A DNA stretch of 64,000 nt from assembly GCA_033239525.1 (NCBI GenBank), contig BSYO01000024.1, forward strand, positions 12,085,268 to 12,149,267, written 5' to 3'. Within the stretch, counting starts at the first letter, position 1; every line of letters starts with the position of its first letter. Source of the stretch: Nepenthes gracilis (taxonomy: Eukaryota > Streptophyta > Magnoliopsida > Caryophyllales > Nepenthaceae). A model generated the notes under the pieces. The model ran no database searches. It worked only from the letters and a program-made list of their open reading frames with translations, and was not told the origin of the DNA. The translations under genes were made by a program, and so were the position numbers. Positions 48,850 through 60,773 of the stretch are shown piece by piece.

Positions 48850-49530
48850 TTCACGAGCGGGTCGCTGGGGTTGACCATGAGCCGTTTGAGTCTTAGAGGA
48901 GATTCAAGAACTCAAAGAGGAAAAAATGTCAAGCATTGAATCGAATCACCTCACTGCGAGGATAAACTTTGGGAGGCCTAGCTACTAGAGATGGGGGAGC
49001 CGAGGGAGTACTATTGCTGCAGAGACTCTAGATTCATGAGTAGGTTGCTAGCGTTAGCCATGAGTTGTTTGAGTTTTAGGCGAGATCCAAGGGCTCACAG
49101 AAGGAAAAATCTTAAGCTCTAGATTGAATCACCTCGTTGCAAGGACAAGCCTTAGGAGACCTAGCCGTGAGTGAGATGGGAAACCAAGGGAGCACTACTG
49201 CTGCCAAGGTTTCAAATTCATGAGCGGGTTGATGGCGTCAACCATGAGCCATCCGAGTCTTAGATTTGATCTGATAGCTCACAGAAGAAAAAATCTCGGG
49301 TTCTAGATCGGATAACCTCGTTGCGTGGACGCGCTTCGAGAGACTAAGCGGCGAGAGGGATGGTGAGCCAAGGGAGTGCTGCCACTATTGAGGCTTTGAA
49401 TTTAGAGCGGGCCACTGGTGTCAACCATGAATTGTCCAAATCTTAGGCGAGATCCAAGTGCTCATAGAGGAAAAAGTCTTGGGGTATGGATCGGATCACC
49501 TCGCTGCGATGATACGCTTTGAGAGATGGG
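48850..49530. repeat. Four tandem ~180-bp repeats inside element A
   Basis: The phrase ACCATGAG.CGT.TGAGTCTTAG recurs at about 48875, 49055, 49240 and 49423, each followed by AGATCCAAG..CTCA.AGAGGAAAAA and ATCACCTCG.TGCGA. The units are diverged. Confidence 0.8.
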
Positions 49531-49869
49531 GCAACAACTCACTATTCTTCGAAGTGAGAATGCTTGGCTTGTACGGGAACTTTGACCTGGTGGATTACTT
49601 AGAGGCAAGAGGGGGCCTGCACGACGCACACTGAGAAGCCCCAAACCCTAGGATAGTTATCCGAGTAATAGGTATAGGCAACTCTTTGCATACACTTTTT
49701 AGGCTACCTGATACTTTTGATATACACTTTGAATCTTTAATGAATCAGTTAGATTACTTTAACAATTGTTGCTGATGTCTGAGCGTGTGTCAAGTTGTCT
49801 TTATCCGACATTGGTTCTATTTGCCGATCAAGGGTCATTGCCATAGTCGTTAGCCATGGCTGGATTCAT

Positions 49870-50130
49870 TTGTCCTATTGTGCTTGCTTTTGACGAGTAG
49901 ATCACGGCACTAAGAGAAGGTGATCTCCGGCTAAGCCAGACAACTATTGTTGTCGGGCTTAGATGGATGCAACTGCCCGATTGTGCTCGCTCCTGATGAG
50001 GAGGTTGTGCCACTGAGAGAATGCGATTGACAAGAAAGCCATGCAGCTATTGTTGCCTAGCTTACATGGACGCGGCTACCCGATTGTGCTCACTCCTGAA
50101 AGGATGTTGTGGCATTGGTATGGGTGTCTC
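49870..50130. repeat. Three tandem ~104-bp repeats inside element A
   Basis: CGATTGTGCTCGCTCCTGA-type text recurs at about 49875, 49978 and 50082, each followed by a GTTGTG.CACTGAGAGAA-type segment and ACTATTGTTG.C.GGCTTA. Confidence 0.65.
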
Positions 50131-50999
50131 ACAAGGGCTGACTGAGTTTAATGGTCGTAGTCACCGAGTTCTGGCAAATTTTAGGCCATTGTCTCGCACG
50201 TAATTATTGGTTCTCGATCCTGTTAGAGGATGTCATAACTTTTATGCGTCTGGTCGTAGTCTACTGACCATTGTTGACTGATAGTACTCATCTCTATTGG
50301 AGGAAGTTGCCACACGCATACTAAAAACCCCCCTAAGGTTTTTTTGGCCACTTGATAGAGAGGTCCGACTATTGGTCCACAACCCCTCGGGCTGTGACAT
50401 TCGACCTCATTTAGGCCTCTCAGTGATGAGGATTGAGATTTCGTTTTGACCTTCACTGGGCCGCTCGATTAATGGGATCGAGGTTTTGTGACTGAGTTGT
50501 AGCCGGTCGAGGCATTGGTAAAAGAGTTCATTCGACTTATGTGCAGTCTAGTTATTTAAAATAATGTAAACATACAAGCATTTGTATGATTTGCATAATG
50601 AATGGAGTAAGCAAATAAACAAACTTATGTCATTCCAAAAATCTGCATGGATGCACTTGACTTACCTGCACTTGACGGAAAATCATTGGAAGCACCTACT
50701 GGGGTGGTTGGTTCTCTGCACCTATGGGACCAACTTTCTGATTCGGGGTCGTACCACATGTGCCCCACTTTGGAGGATTGTTGATGCTCAGAATGGTCCT
50801 CATCAGCAAGGAGACTGCTCGTTTTGGTCGACAACTATTTCCCTACGGTCTCTACACTTCGAAGAACTCGGTCCGTCAAGCTGAATTGGCACGCTCTTGC
50901 CTTCTTTCTGATGGTTCAAAGGCTGTCTGCTGCATGATCTTCAATATCGGGGTCCTATTATCGACATGCGACCCATAGGTACCGGGGTGACATTGCTTG

Positions 51000-51235
51000 G
51001 TGCCTGGGTAGCGTCTTCTAGTGTGAATTGCCGCATGTCAGGGTTTGAGGACTCCACCACCCCCCGAGGGCGTTCCAACTTGCTGTCGATGCTACACCAA
51101 GTCTTTGCACCTTGGGAGCCCAGTGAAGTGCAGAAGTGATCCAAGTGAGCACTAGATCAAAAATTTGAACGCAAAGCTCCAGGTTGGGCTCACTGATCCT
51201 ACGAGGAAAAGGTAACGACTGAATCTCTCTCATAA
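51000..51235 (-). pseudogene. Element A gag capsid trace
   Basis: The minus strand gives PFMREIQSLPFPRRISEPNL, then DHFCTSLGSQGA in a shifted frame, then STASWNALGGWWSPQTLT. The spacing follows the Tat capsid pattern (PF...I...PLP..F..P, DH...F...M...GA, LKG.A..W...L.P.SI). Weak but ordered matches. Confidence 0.45.
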
Positions 51236-51749
51236 ATGGTGACCCTTTTTAGGTCGACAAAGAACTTGCGGGTGCTGCACAAAACTTCTTCTTGGGCAGG
51301 GGGCCCCTATCGTCATGGGAGCGGTGTAGATCGCGCCTCTTTGGGCTTTCATCCCTCGTCCCATAACTTGGTTGGCCCTTTGGCTGCTACTAGGCCTTGT
51401 CGCTCGTGGCCACCCGGACCATGAGTTTGTCAAGCCATCGGATCTTTCGAGGAGGCTATTTTTCTCTCTCTGGTTCCTCCTTCTAAACACTAAGGTCTAG
51501 GAGTTGGAGGGTAAAGCCCCTAGCGTTGCACCTTCAAATGGGTACTAACAGCATGGGGCCATTTAGGACATGGCAAATCTCTGGGTGGTGAGCGTCGGCA
51601 CTTCAGGGGCTAGTCGTTCATCTGTATGACTACCCATAGAGAGGTGGTGGCCATGGGAGATGGCACCTATGGCATGTGCGCTGGCTCGTATCGGGGCATT
51701 GGCCTTATCTGCTTTCGTAGGAGTGGTGATTAGACTTTTCAGTTGTTCT

Positions 51750-51764
51750 CATAGATGGCACCAA
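51750..51764 (-). other. Primer-binding site of element A
   Basis: The minus strand reads TTGGTGCCATCTATG three bases after the LTR end. The Tat lineage typically carries TTGGCGCCGTCTGTGGG here. Confidence 0.65.
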
Positions 51765-51767
51765 TAA

Positions 51768-53162
51768 TGTATCCCTAAATTTGGATTATCGAATAAATTA
51801 GATAGTAGCTTGATTTTCTTGGTAGGTCAAATTAAAACGGGTTTGCTTTTTATTATTTTGAACTTAAATCTTGCACACCACAATTGGCAAATATGAGGTT
51901 AGAGGATGAGAAGATTCGCTTTTCAATATATTCTTTGATAATAAAATTAGAAATCTTTTTCAGGTAGATAGAAAGATTGAAGGAAAATGAATAATACATA
52001 GATGCATGTTTCACAGGATCAAGTGTTCATGAAGGGCTGAGCTCCGATAAATATATTTGGCTGAAGAGCCACTTAGAAATTAAAAACTGAGCTCCAATAA
52101 GTGTGCTTGATTAGGGAGCGACTTAGAAATAGAGGATTGAGTTTCGATGAATGCGCTCGACTGATTAGCAGCTTGGAAATAGATGGTTGAGTTTTGATGA
52201 GTGTGTTCGATTAGGGAGTAGCTTTAAGATGAAGGATTGTACTCTGATGAGTGCCTCGGTTAGGGTGCGGTTTAGAGATGGATGATTGAACTCCAATGAG
52301 TGCGGATGACTGAGGAGTGGCTTGGAGAGGAACGAATGAGTTTCGATGAGTGTGTTTGATTGAGAAGCAATTTGGAGATGTACGATTGAGCTCCGATATA
52401 TGCGCTTGGTTGGGGAGCGACTTAAAGATCGAGAATTGAGTTTTGATAAGTGCATTCGGTTGTGGAGCGGTTAGAAGGTGGAAGACTAAGCTCCTTAACT
52501 GAGCGCACTTATTGGAGTGGTTTGGAGATGGAGGATGGAGTTCCAATGAGTGTGCTTGATTGAAGAGCGGCTTAGGGATGTACGCCTGTGCACTCGAAGG
52601 TAGAGTGATTTGAGAGAAAGTAGTTTGATACTTCACTGATGCTTGAGGGTAGGAATTCTTCATCCTTCCCCTTTTCCCATAGGGGAGAAGAGGGATTAAT
52701 AAAGTTGAAGTCGATATAGCCTTTCTTGGGCCTCGTGGCTGATATCCGTTACGCTGAAGGTTCAACTAAGCTGTCCCCTTGGGCGTGTCTCGGGGCAAGT
52801 ATGACAATCATAGTTTTCCTTAAAAACATTGGAGGACTGTACTTGCTTTCCCGAAGCAATATGTTGCGCAGGCAAATATTTTGCGGATATTTGTTGGACT
52901 GTTAAGTTGGCTGTCATGTTCGTTGAGCTGGAGGAGCCTCTACTGATTAGCACTAATTGTTTGTATATCATTGAACGGTGCCGGGTCATGCTTCTTGGGT
53001 TTGCCTCGGTGCCTCTTGGACCTTTGGTTAAAGGAGTGTCCCACTGGGCTTCCTTTTCTTGGGGCCTTGGACTCAGAGGAGCTTCTACTATATTGCGGCT
53101 TTTAGGGCGCTCTTTTCTTGTATGCTTGATTTCGGGTCAGTCCGTGAGTTATCAACCCATCA
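51768..53162 (-). repeat. 5' LTR of element A, with internal minisatellite
   Basis: Matches 46974-48438. About 11 units of the ~50-bp repeat fill 52030-52600. The TATA box kept in the other LTR is replaced by GTTCATGA here, so the driving promoter seems lost. Confidence 0.85.
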
Positions 53163-54363
53163 AGTTTGAATAAAATTGCCTAAAAAATTATACTTTTATA
53201 TAATTAATAATTTTTTGTATAAAAAGCCATGCTAAAATATTTTAAGTAATATTTTAATTTATGTTTTAAAATTTTTTTATATTTTAAGATTTTCATATAA
53301 ATATAACTTTTTGAATAAAATAATTAAAAATAATAACGTTTATTGATCCGTCTGTACTAGCCTAATTTTAATATGATCGAGCATAATTATGATTTTAGCT
53401 TGGATAATCGAGCCTAATTCAAACTTACCTAATTTAATAGTTATAAACTTTCAATTAAGCTTAATTAATATTTAATTTGAATTTCTTTTTAATCAGATCT
53501 ATATTTTCAAATAGTAGATGCAAGTGCCTATGTCACCTAAATTTTGGTATTAGGGAAGCTCCAACTTTTAAAAAGATGGAACCCATTTTTTTCTCATTTA
53601 AGCCATTGATATTTAAATTAATGATTATAATTTAATTATTTTTTAAATATAAAAAATTAGTTAAAATTAATTATTAAATTATAATTATTTATTTTAAAAT
53701 AAATTATTAAAATGTGGAGGAAAATAACTTCTATATCTTAAAGACTTGAAGCCATCCAAACCCCCTAAAATTTTGTTATGATACTGATAAAATCTTATTA
53801 AAACCTATAAGAGTTAGTAACAAGAAGAAAATCTTTGCCTATAAAGGTAACATTTAATGATATACAATAATGATACTAATAAAATCTTATATCTCATAGC
53901 TTAGATAAAATTGTTTTTGTTGTTTATATAAGTTAGTTATATTAAAAATATATATAAGTTACTTATGAGTTTATTATAGTATTTTTAAGTATATACTAAT
54001 TTTAAATTATTTTTATCATATCATTCTATTTTTTTAATTTTATATTTTATTTTCTTTTTAAAATCATAACTAATTCATATATTTATTTACTAATATTTCT
54101 TTAACCCAAGTTTTAAACATTATTGTGTCTTTTTCTCATTTTATGCTATATATATAATTTTTAAATATTTATAAAAATTATTAATACTTCGATTATCTTT
54201 TAGCATAAACATAATCTTTTATCTTATAATTTTTATATTTATAATGCTTAATTATTATATATATTATTATTTAATTTTAGAATATTCTGATCTATAAAAT
54301 ATAATATATACCATAACTATCCCATAAATTTTTTATTTTATTTTTAAAGTTGTATTTTTATTA
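53163..54363. other. AT-rich spacer between elements A and B
   Basis: A/T-rich, no repeats or open frames of note. The two elements face away from each other across it, with both 5' LTRs inward. Confidence 0.5.
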
Positions 54364-54368
54364 CAAAT

Positions 54369-55348
54369 TGATGGGTCTAGTAGACCCTGGGCTAGCCCAA
54401 GGTGCGACTCAGAGGAAAGTAATGGCCCAACAGACATTTGTTTGAAATCAAGACCCAGGGAGCACAACATCCACGGGGGGCTAGATAGCAACGGCCCAGC
54501 ACATGATCCTTCCAGAAGAGGGCCAAGACAACAATGTGGATGGTCCAATCGGGTCCACTTGAGACTATATGGTGGGAAGCAAAAGATTAGAATTGCGTGC
54601 GATGTAGCGCCCATGATTTCCCCTTCTACATGGTTGTTAATGGCTTTGACGCACAGCATGCGTAGGTAAGGAGAGTCGGTGAAATGTGGCCACAACAGTT
54701 GCCCTAGCAGCCTAGCCGATATCCATAGGGCCCCTTGCTCATGCAGTGGTTGGTTCCGAGATGTCACGCGCAATCCTTCGCCCCTAAGAAAAGGCTATGA
54801 TTACCACCCGAATTCCCATGCGCGTTCAGAGAGATAGTGGGGAGAGCATCGTCAGCCAAAAATTTCAAGGAAGGCTTCACCGATCCCAAGTCTATAAATC
54901 CCTCTTCTCCCATGCGTGGAAAGGGATTTGAAGAATCCAGAGAATTAAAGAGAAAAAGCATCCGAATTGACCAATATCTCTAAACCATCAATCTACTTAC
55001 TCACAAACCACTCAGCCTACGAGTGTACTACCTCTCAAACCACTTAGCTTACAAGTGTACTTTCCAGAGGTTAGCCCTCTACAATTTACTCAATTCCCTT
55101 TCCTATGTGCATCCACACACGTTGCATCCTCCTATCTTTCTCACTATTGTAGAAAGAATATTGACTTAAGGTATCAGAGGATATACCGATGAATAAATAT
55201 TACCATCCTCTAACCTCTTATTTATCTTTTATGGTGTGAAAGATCTAAGTTAACAAGGATAGAGATCGGACTCATTCAAATTTGACCAACCAAGAGAGAT
55301 TGAATAGTTTCCTAACCTATATGATAACCTAGATTCAAAGATGCATCA
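54369..55348 (+). repeat. 5' LTR of element B
   Basis: 980 bp, TGATGGGTC to GATGCATCA. TATAAAT at 54893-54899 is followed by an A/G-rich leader. Pairs with 60774-61754. Confidence 0.85.
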
Positions 55349-55349
55349 T

Positions 55350-55366
55350 TAGCGCCATTTGCAATG
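55350..55366 (+). other. Primer-binding site of element B
   Basis: TAGCGCCATTTGCAATG immediately after the LTR end, a decayed form of the Tat TTGGCGCC primer site. Confidence 0.65.
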
Positions 55367-55439
55367 GAGTTTGTGAAGAAATATGAAAATTGTTAGATCC
55401 ACAACAATATTGCCCATCAGTTGCACACAGAACTGCAAG

Positions 55440-56305
55440 CCCTGCAGGTGTCGTGGCCATTTGCACAATGGGGGCTCGACATATTTGGCCAGCTACTCAC
55501 TGCATCTAGGTAGCGAAAATTCGTCATAGTCGGTATTGACTACTTCTTAGAGTGGGTTGAGGCTTTCCCATTGGCGTGGATAATCGAACAAAACCGAACA
55601 AAGTTCGTTCAGCAAAATATCGTGTGTAGATTTGAAATTTTTGAGGTCATAGTGACCAATAATGGAACCTAATTTATCGGCAAACGCTTCACGAAGTATT
55701 GTTCGAGTTTGAGGATGTGGTTGGTTCACACTTTCATTACTTATCCGCAAGCAAATGAATAAACAGAAGTCACGAATTGAACCCTATTGTATAGACTAAA
55801 GACGAAACTAGAAAATGTTGAGGGTTCTTAGGCTAACAAGATACCCACTGTACTGTGGTCATATAGGATGACAACAAAAAGGTATATCTGTAAGACACCC
55901 TTCAGTTTGTGCTATGGAACTAAGGTGGTGGTCTTGATAGAGATTGGGTTTCGTAGCCTCAGGGTGAGAGTTTTAACCCTTTCAACAACTCAGAGAGGAT
56001 ATCGATATGCTTGAAAAGGCTAGAGATGTCGCTAGGCTCTACACGACAGCCTATCAGCAGCGAATTGCTCGATATTATAATAAAAAAGTAAAAGTACACT
56101 ATATTGAGGTAGGGGACCAAGTTCTACGGAGCATGGAGGATTCTGGCAAGAATGCCAATAGGAACAAACTTTCATCGAATTGGGATGGCTGATTCCTAGT
56201 ATCAATGATTCCCTGAAACGGTGCATACAAACTATGCATTAAGAATGAAAAATTGGTTACAAAGACATGTGACGCTGTCTACCTCAAGAAATATTATCAA
56301 TAACT
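55440..56305 (+). pseudogene. Tat integrase of element B, decayed
   Basis: The plus strand reads SWPFAQWGLDIFGQL (first catalytic Asp), KFVIVGIDYFLEWVEAFPLA, FVQQNIVCRFEIFEVIVTNN (second Asp now Asn), YPQANE (Glu kept), LWSYRMTTKR, TPFSLCYGTKVV. After a shift, from about 55980, it reads DMLEKARDVARLYTTAYQQR, then VKVHYIEVGDQVL and an ending YLKKYYQ. This is the Tat integrase core and C-terminal domain. Stops occur and one catalytic Asp has changed. Confidence 0.8.
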
Positions 56306-57480
56306 TTTCACTAAATCCAGGTAGATCAAATATGCATCATCATGAGTGCCTATAAAGTGTATCATGTTTCAATTAATAATATAATTGCTTGCTTAGTATT
56401 TGCTTGCCAATATGAGTGCATGCATGTCATTACATAAAATTAGGTAACCTACATTGCTCCTAAGTTGGGCGAACATGCTTCACCTTCTAGCTACCCATCT
56501 TAGGTAGAACTAGAATCTCGGCACTCACCACTGAACGGCCCACGTGTTGATGAATGACGGCCCACACCTTCTAAGATGAAAGTCGGACCTCCTCGTGTAG
56601 GAGGCCATAACAAACCTTAGGGGGCTTTCTTAGCATGCGTGTAACGACTCCCTCTAATGGGGATGAGTAGCATCAGTCAACAATGACTAGTGGATTAGGA
56701 TCGGACATACAAAAGAGACAATGTCTCTCTCTATGAGACTGAGCACCAATGGTAATGCAAGAACAAAGACCTCGACTCCACTAGAGCTCGGCGGCCGCGG
56801 CCATAAAATTCAGTCTACCCCAGTGAGGCTCACGAATCGATGTGTGAGACATCCTCCCACAGGAAAGAGTATCGCCCCACAAACTCATAGCGCCACAACT
56901 TCCTCTTGTGGGAACAAACACGACCGAATCCTTGTGTCCTTGCCAAATCCTGAAGACAATGGAAACAGTGCTTGGCCAGTAAGAAACAAAATATTCTAAA
57001 AAAAAATGAAAGAAGCTCCAAGATAAGCACAAGACATTGATAACAATGACTAAGAAGCGATTTGGTTATTCATTAAAGTGTTGATATGTATAGAGAACAC
57101 AGATAGACAGACGGCCAAGTACAGCGGTCCGCGCAAGTACAAACACTTTCCTAAGGCGCAGATCCCCTAGTCTGGTGTGGCGAAGGCTCCTCGATCAACC
57201 CTAAGAAGTTTGTCAAATTAGATCTGCACAGTGCCTCAGCATTTCTTGAGTCGAGATACCCCAAAGGAAAGTTAGGAGCAAGCAGGGACACAATTTGATG
57301 ACAGCAAGAAAAGCCATCCCCAAACCCGTCGGTCAATAGCTGTCCGAGCTCCCTAGGATGAGTCCGAGACCTTAGCCCATTAATAGTTGAGCACACCAAC
57401 CCCAAAGATTGGTGAGGTGCTGCTCATTTCCTTGAAGCGCATCTTGAAAGAGGCGATCTGATTCAAAACCCTAGACTTCT
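56306..57480 (+). other. Post-integrase non-coding part of element B
   Basis: Ordinary composition. Bases 56550-56740 are the reverse complement of 50250-50440 in element A, a shared Tat post-pol segment. No conserved frame was recognised. Confidence 0.5.
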
Positions 57481-57483
57481 CCT

Positions 57484-59205
57484 CTAAGAACTCTTGGGAT
57501 CTTGCCCTAAGCTTTGACAGCTCAAGGACAAGGCAAGCCACCTGTGCTTACATCTCTCTAAACTTAGTAGGATCGGTATGCATTTGCAACAAGTGTAAGA
57601 TTTCAACCTCCCACTGGCAAATAATATCATCCCACTGGTGTACGCAAGCCTCCATCTAGTGAAGCCCCTCCTGTAGCTACGAGCAAATAACGTGTGATTA
57701 AGATGAAGACGGTGATAGGAATGCAAAAGAAGAGATAGTAAGATCCGCACCTCAAAAAAAGGCCACCCAACCCAAGGTAGTTTCAAAGCACTTCCGGGCA
57801 GAGAAGCCGAAGGCGGAACACCCAAATTTTCTAGGGTTGCTAATGCCACTGCTTTCGATTGAGGTGCCTCCCAAGCTGCACCGGCCTCAATACCACTCTT
57901 CGCTAGTGGCTCGGTTGCCCGAACTACTGTCAGCTCATAATTAGCCAAGGGGACACCCCACTCGGCTAGGGTTGGAGGCTGGGTGAGCACACCTAGGTCA
58001 TCGGACTTGACGTCGCTCACTCCAGCAAGCGACAAGAGGCTCCACTAGATCCGAGCAACCCGACAGAGAAGCGACATGATTTAGCACCCCAAACGATCGC
58101 TTCTACGCCGCTCAGAGTCCCTGGCAACCTTAGCCTCTAACTCATTTGTGATCATCTCCTCCATGGCCCAGTCTCCTCGTGCCACCTCCTCAACACAAAG
58201 GGCAAGAGGCACGGAAGCATATTTTTCCGACAGCGAGGAAAACAAGATCAGAGCTCCTTGCTCGACCGCGGCTGAGAAGCCCCTGCCAAAATGGTGGCAT
58301 CAACCTAACACCCACTCACGATAGCAGAATCTAGCCCATCAATATTTGCCAGACACGAAGATTCCCCTAAGGGCAATTGGGACACCTTTGCATGGGCTTC
58401 ATCGATCTTCCTAACCTCCTCCATAATGGACAACGAAGAAGATGGTTCAGCTCCGCCGGCCAACTCTTCTGGAGAGTCGCATACGATCGGCTCTTTCTTC
58501 CTTCTTTTAGTGTGGTGAAGAGGCATTTTGGGGACCTCCTAATCGTCTCCTTCCACCCTCATCTCCCACTCGACTCTAGCGAGTGTTTCTCTGGAGAGCT
58601 TGTTGCCGGTGCGGCTTAAGTCGATGGCGTTATCCTCAACTAGCTTCACCAACATGGAATCCCTTCGTTCTCCCTCCTTGAGACCCTTGCTGGTATAGAC
58701 GTGATTGGATCTATTCCACTTGTTTGGAATACACCATTCGGAGCCAACCATGAGGTAAAAGAAGTGGTCCTTCCAATTCTTAACTGAATCGGGATTCCCC
58801 CCGCTTATCTTGTACTTGGAGCAAGGGGGTGAAGGAGATCTAGTTAGAGTCCTGACTGAAGCATAAGATCACTTCCATGCCTCGGAGATCCAAGGAAAGC
58901 CCCTTGGTGCGACAGAAGACGCATAGGGAAACAAGGTATCGAAGAGCGTTGGGATGGAGTCAAACCACGGGGATCTCCGGCACCCTCAGGATCTCGCTCA
59001 GTGGCTGCACGAAATGAATATAGAGACCATCCTTTAGGTACTTTTCATAGATGGTGATGAACCCCGGGGGAGGATTGCAAGCCTTGTCACCAATGTCGGG
59101 AATAAGGTACGGGATGTTATAAGAAATGCTACACTTCTTGTACAGAGATAGCATGTTCTTGTTGGTAAGAACGGATGAAATTGCAGCGATGCCTGAAGCA
59201 GCCAA
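57484..59205 (-). pseudogene. Antisense ORF of a Tat retrotransposon (Transposase_28/putative gypsy-type transposon domain)
   Basis: Runs on the strand opposite to the integrase. From ATG 59205: MAASGIAAISSVLTNKNMLS, then ISYNIPYLIPDIGDKACNPP, PPGFITIYEKYLKDGLYIHF and PLSEILRVPEIPVV. After a stop it continues QLHPNALRYLVSLCVF, SVKNWKDHFFYLM and WCIPNKWN. The domain pattern (PPPGF...Y...L..GL..P..P.....L....L.PN..R.L) fits the antisense ORF carried between pol and 3' LTR by several Tat-lineage elements (Grande/Ogre-like). The C-terminal part (58520-57484) is low-complexity and unconserved. Several stops make it dead. Its role is unknown even in intact elements. Confidence 0.65.
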
Positions 59206-60773
59206 GAAGATGAGAGTTGAAGAAAAGGAGAACTGGAGAAGAGTGAGTCAAAGAAGCGGTAGGGTGCTGAAGCGGCGGGGGGATAGTTCTTAAATAGTCG
59301 TAGCCTTGGCCCTGAAATAGTGTTGCATTAAGAATCCAAGGAGCATGCCCCATAAGAACTGTGATATATGCCCGCACGGTAACGAGCCTTGGAACGTGAG
59401 TCCACTAGGTCAATCATGTCAATTGACTTGATGCCACCCTATGAGGACCACGAGCGACCAACGGTTTCAATGCATGCACATGAGAGCCAATAGCACCACA
59501 TAGGCAATGATGGCCCGATGCCCTATTTTCTAAGGTTGCAAACTGGCGGCCTATAACCATGGTAGACTCGAGGTCGATCCAACCGGCTTTTGTCCCGACC
59601 TAGTGTTTGGAATGGGATGCTGCGTGTCTGGAGTGCCAGAAGATTGAGTCACCAACTCCTTGGATTGTTAGGTTGTCCAATGTCAAGTAACAGAAAGCGA
59701 ATTTCAAGCACACCAACTATTCGAAATAAACAAAAATATTGGAGTCATAAGAATAAATGAGGCTTGGGAAGTTCCATCAATTAATTCCTTTTTACAAAGT
59801 ATAAGATTTCAATAGTGGACGTACAATATAAAAGGAAACGAAAACACATAGAGTAACGATCCAACTATGGCTCCTTAACTAGTCTTCAGAACGGATAGCT
59901 GTAGAAAACAAGCCTCCTTCTTGACCGTCCTCACCAAAAGGATGGAATTACAGTCGGAGTGTTTGAGGAGCCCCTATTGTTCTTGCAAGGAAGGGCACAT
60001 AAAGCCTATGAGGGGCGACCACCTCGAAGCCGTTGACCGAAAACCATCGAAATCTTTGAAGATGTCAATCCTCGTGAGGACCTTAAGGCGACAATGACTC
60101 AAGCTCGGCTTAGACATGAAGAATAAAAGGCGCCCCACACAAGCAACCAGTGTTGAGACAGTCCTCCCAAGAGCTACCAGAGAGCGGTGTCATCCCAAAA
60201 ACGGATGGGAAGCAGCATCACCTATCGGGGCTGAAGCACCTCTCGTTCATATCCATACTGGAGGGACTTCCCAGGGTTGGCAGCCACCCGAACCCAAGCC
60301 TTCACATGTCCAAGACAAGTTCAGGTCAAGGTAGGAGGCAAAAGAGGAAGACCAAGGTGGCTACCCATTCAAAAGGGGAAAACCTAGGCTCACATCAAAA
60401 GCATCATTTGTGCCTGCTGTGGACATTGGGCAAGAATCTCTGTCAATCCCATCTCGGGGTTGTGTTGGCTCTATGCTAGCACTGAGTTCTCACATCGCTT
60501 GGCTGGTGAAGACAATTCATGAGGCAAAATACAGAGAACCCCTCAATTATAGTCGAGAAGGAAATCGACAGCATTGAAACAGAAAGATGATGCTAGCATC
60601 AGAAAGTCGTCACGTTCTGAGAACTACCTCAAATTTTGCTAAAGTCGGTGAGTCAAATCTTGCCGCACTGATAAGCAAATCCACAAGCACCCGGAGAAGG
60701 AGCACGCAAGGTCTGATCCCATCGATCACATATCAGGAGTCGACAATTTGGCCATCCCAGCATAGGGGGCTTG
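59206..60773. other. 3' non-coding part of element B
   Basis: Ordinary composition, no conserved domain in any frame. It ends with the CATAGGGGGCTTG purine-rich tract directly before the 3' LTR. Confidence 0.45.

Larger units (their letters stand above)
46974..53162 (-). mobile_element. Tat-lineage Ty3/gypsy element A, non-autonomous
   Basis: Direct LTRs at 46974-48438 and 51768-53162 begin TGTATCC and end CCCATCA (plus view). The primer site by the right LTR and the purine tract by the left LTR put the element on the minus strand. The 3.3-kb interior has faint gag capsid traces at about 51000-51235 (PFMREIQSLPFP, then LGG.WSPQTLTCGNSH on the minus strand), but no protease, integrase, RT or RNase H. 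It therefore depended on another element for mobility. A part of its interior (50250-50440) matches element B (56550-56740) on the opposite strand. Confidence 0.8.

Noticed and set aside
52211..52765. A 184-codon minus-strand open frame
   Set aside because: It is the translation of the ~50-bp LTR minisatellite. The repeats keep the frame open by chance and there is no protein-family pattern.
54333..54773. A 146-codon minus-strand open frame
   Set aside because: It lies across the start of element B's LTR on the antisense strand, with no homology signal.
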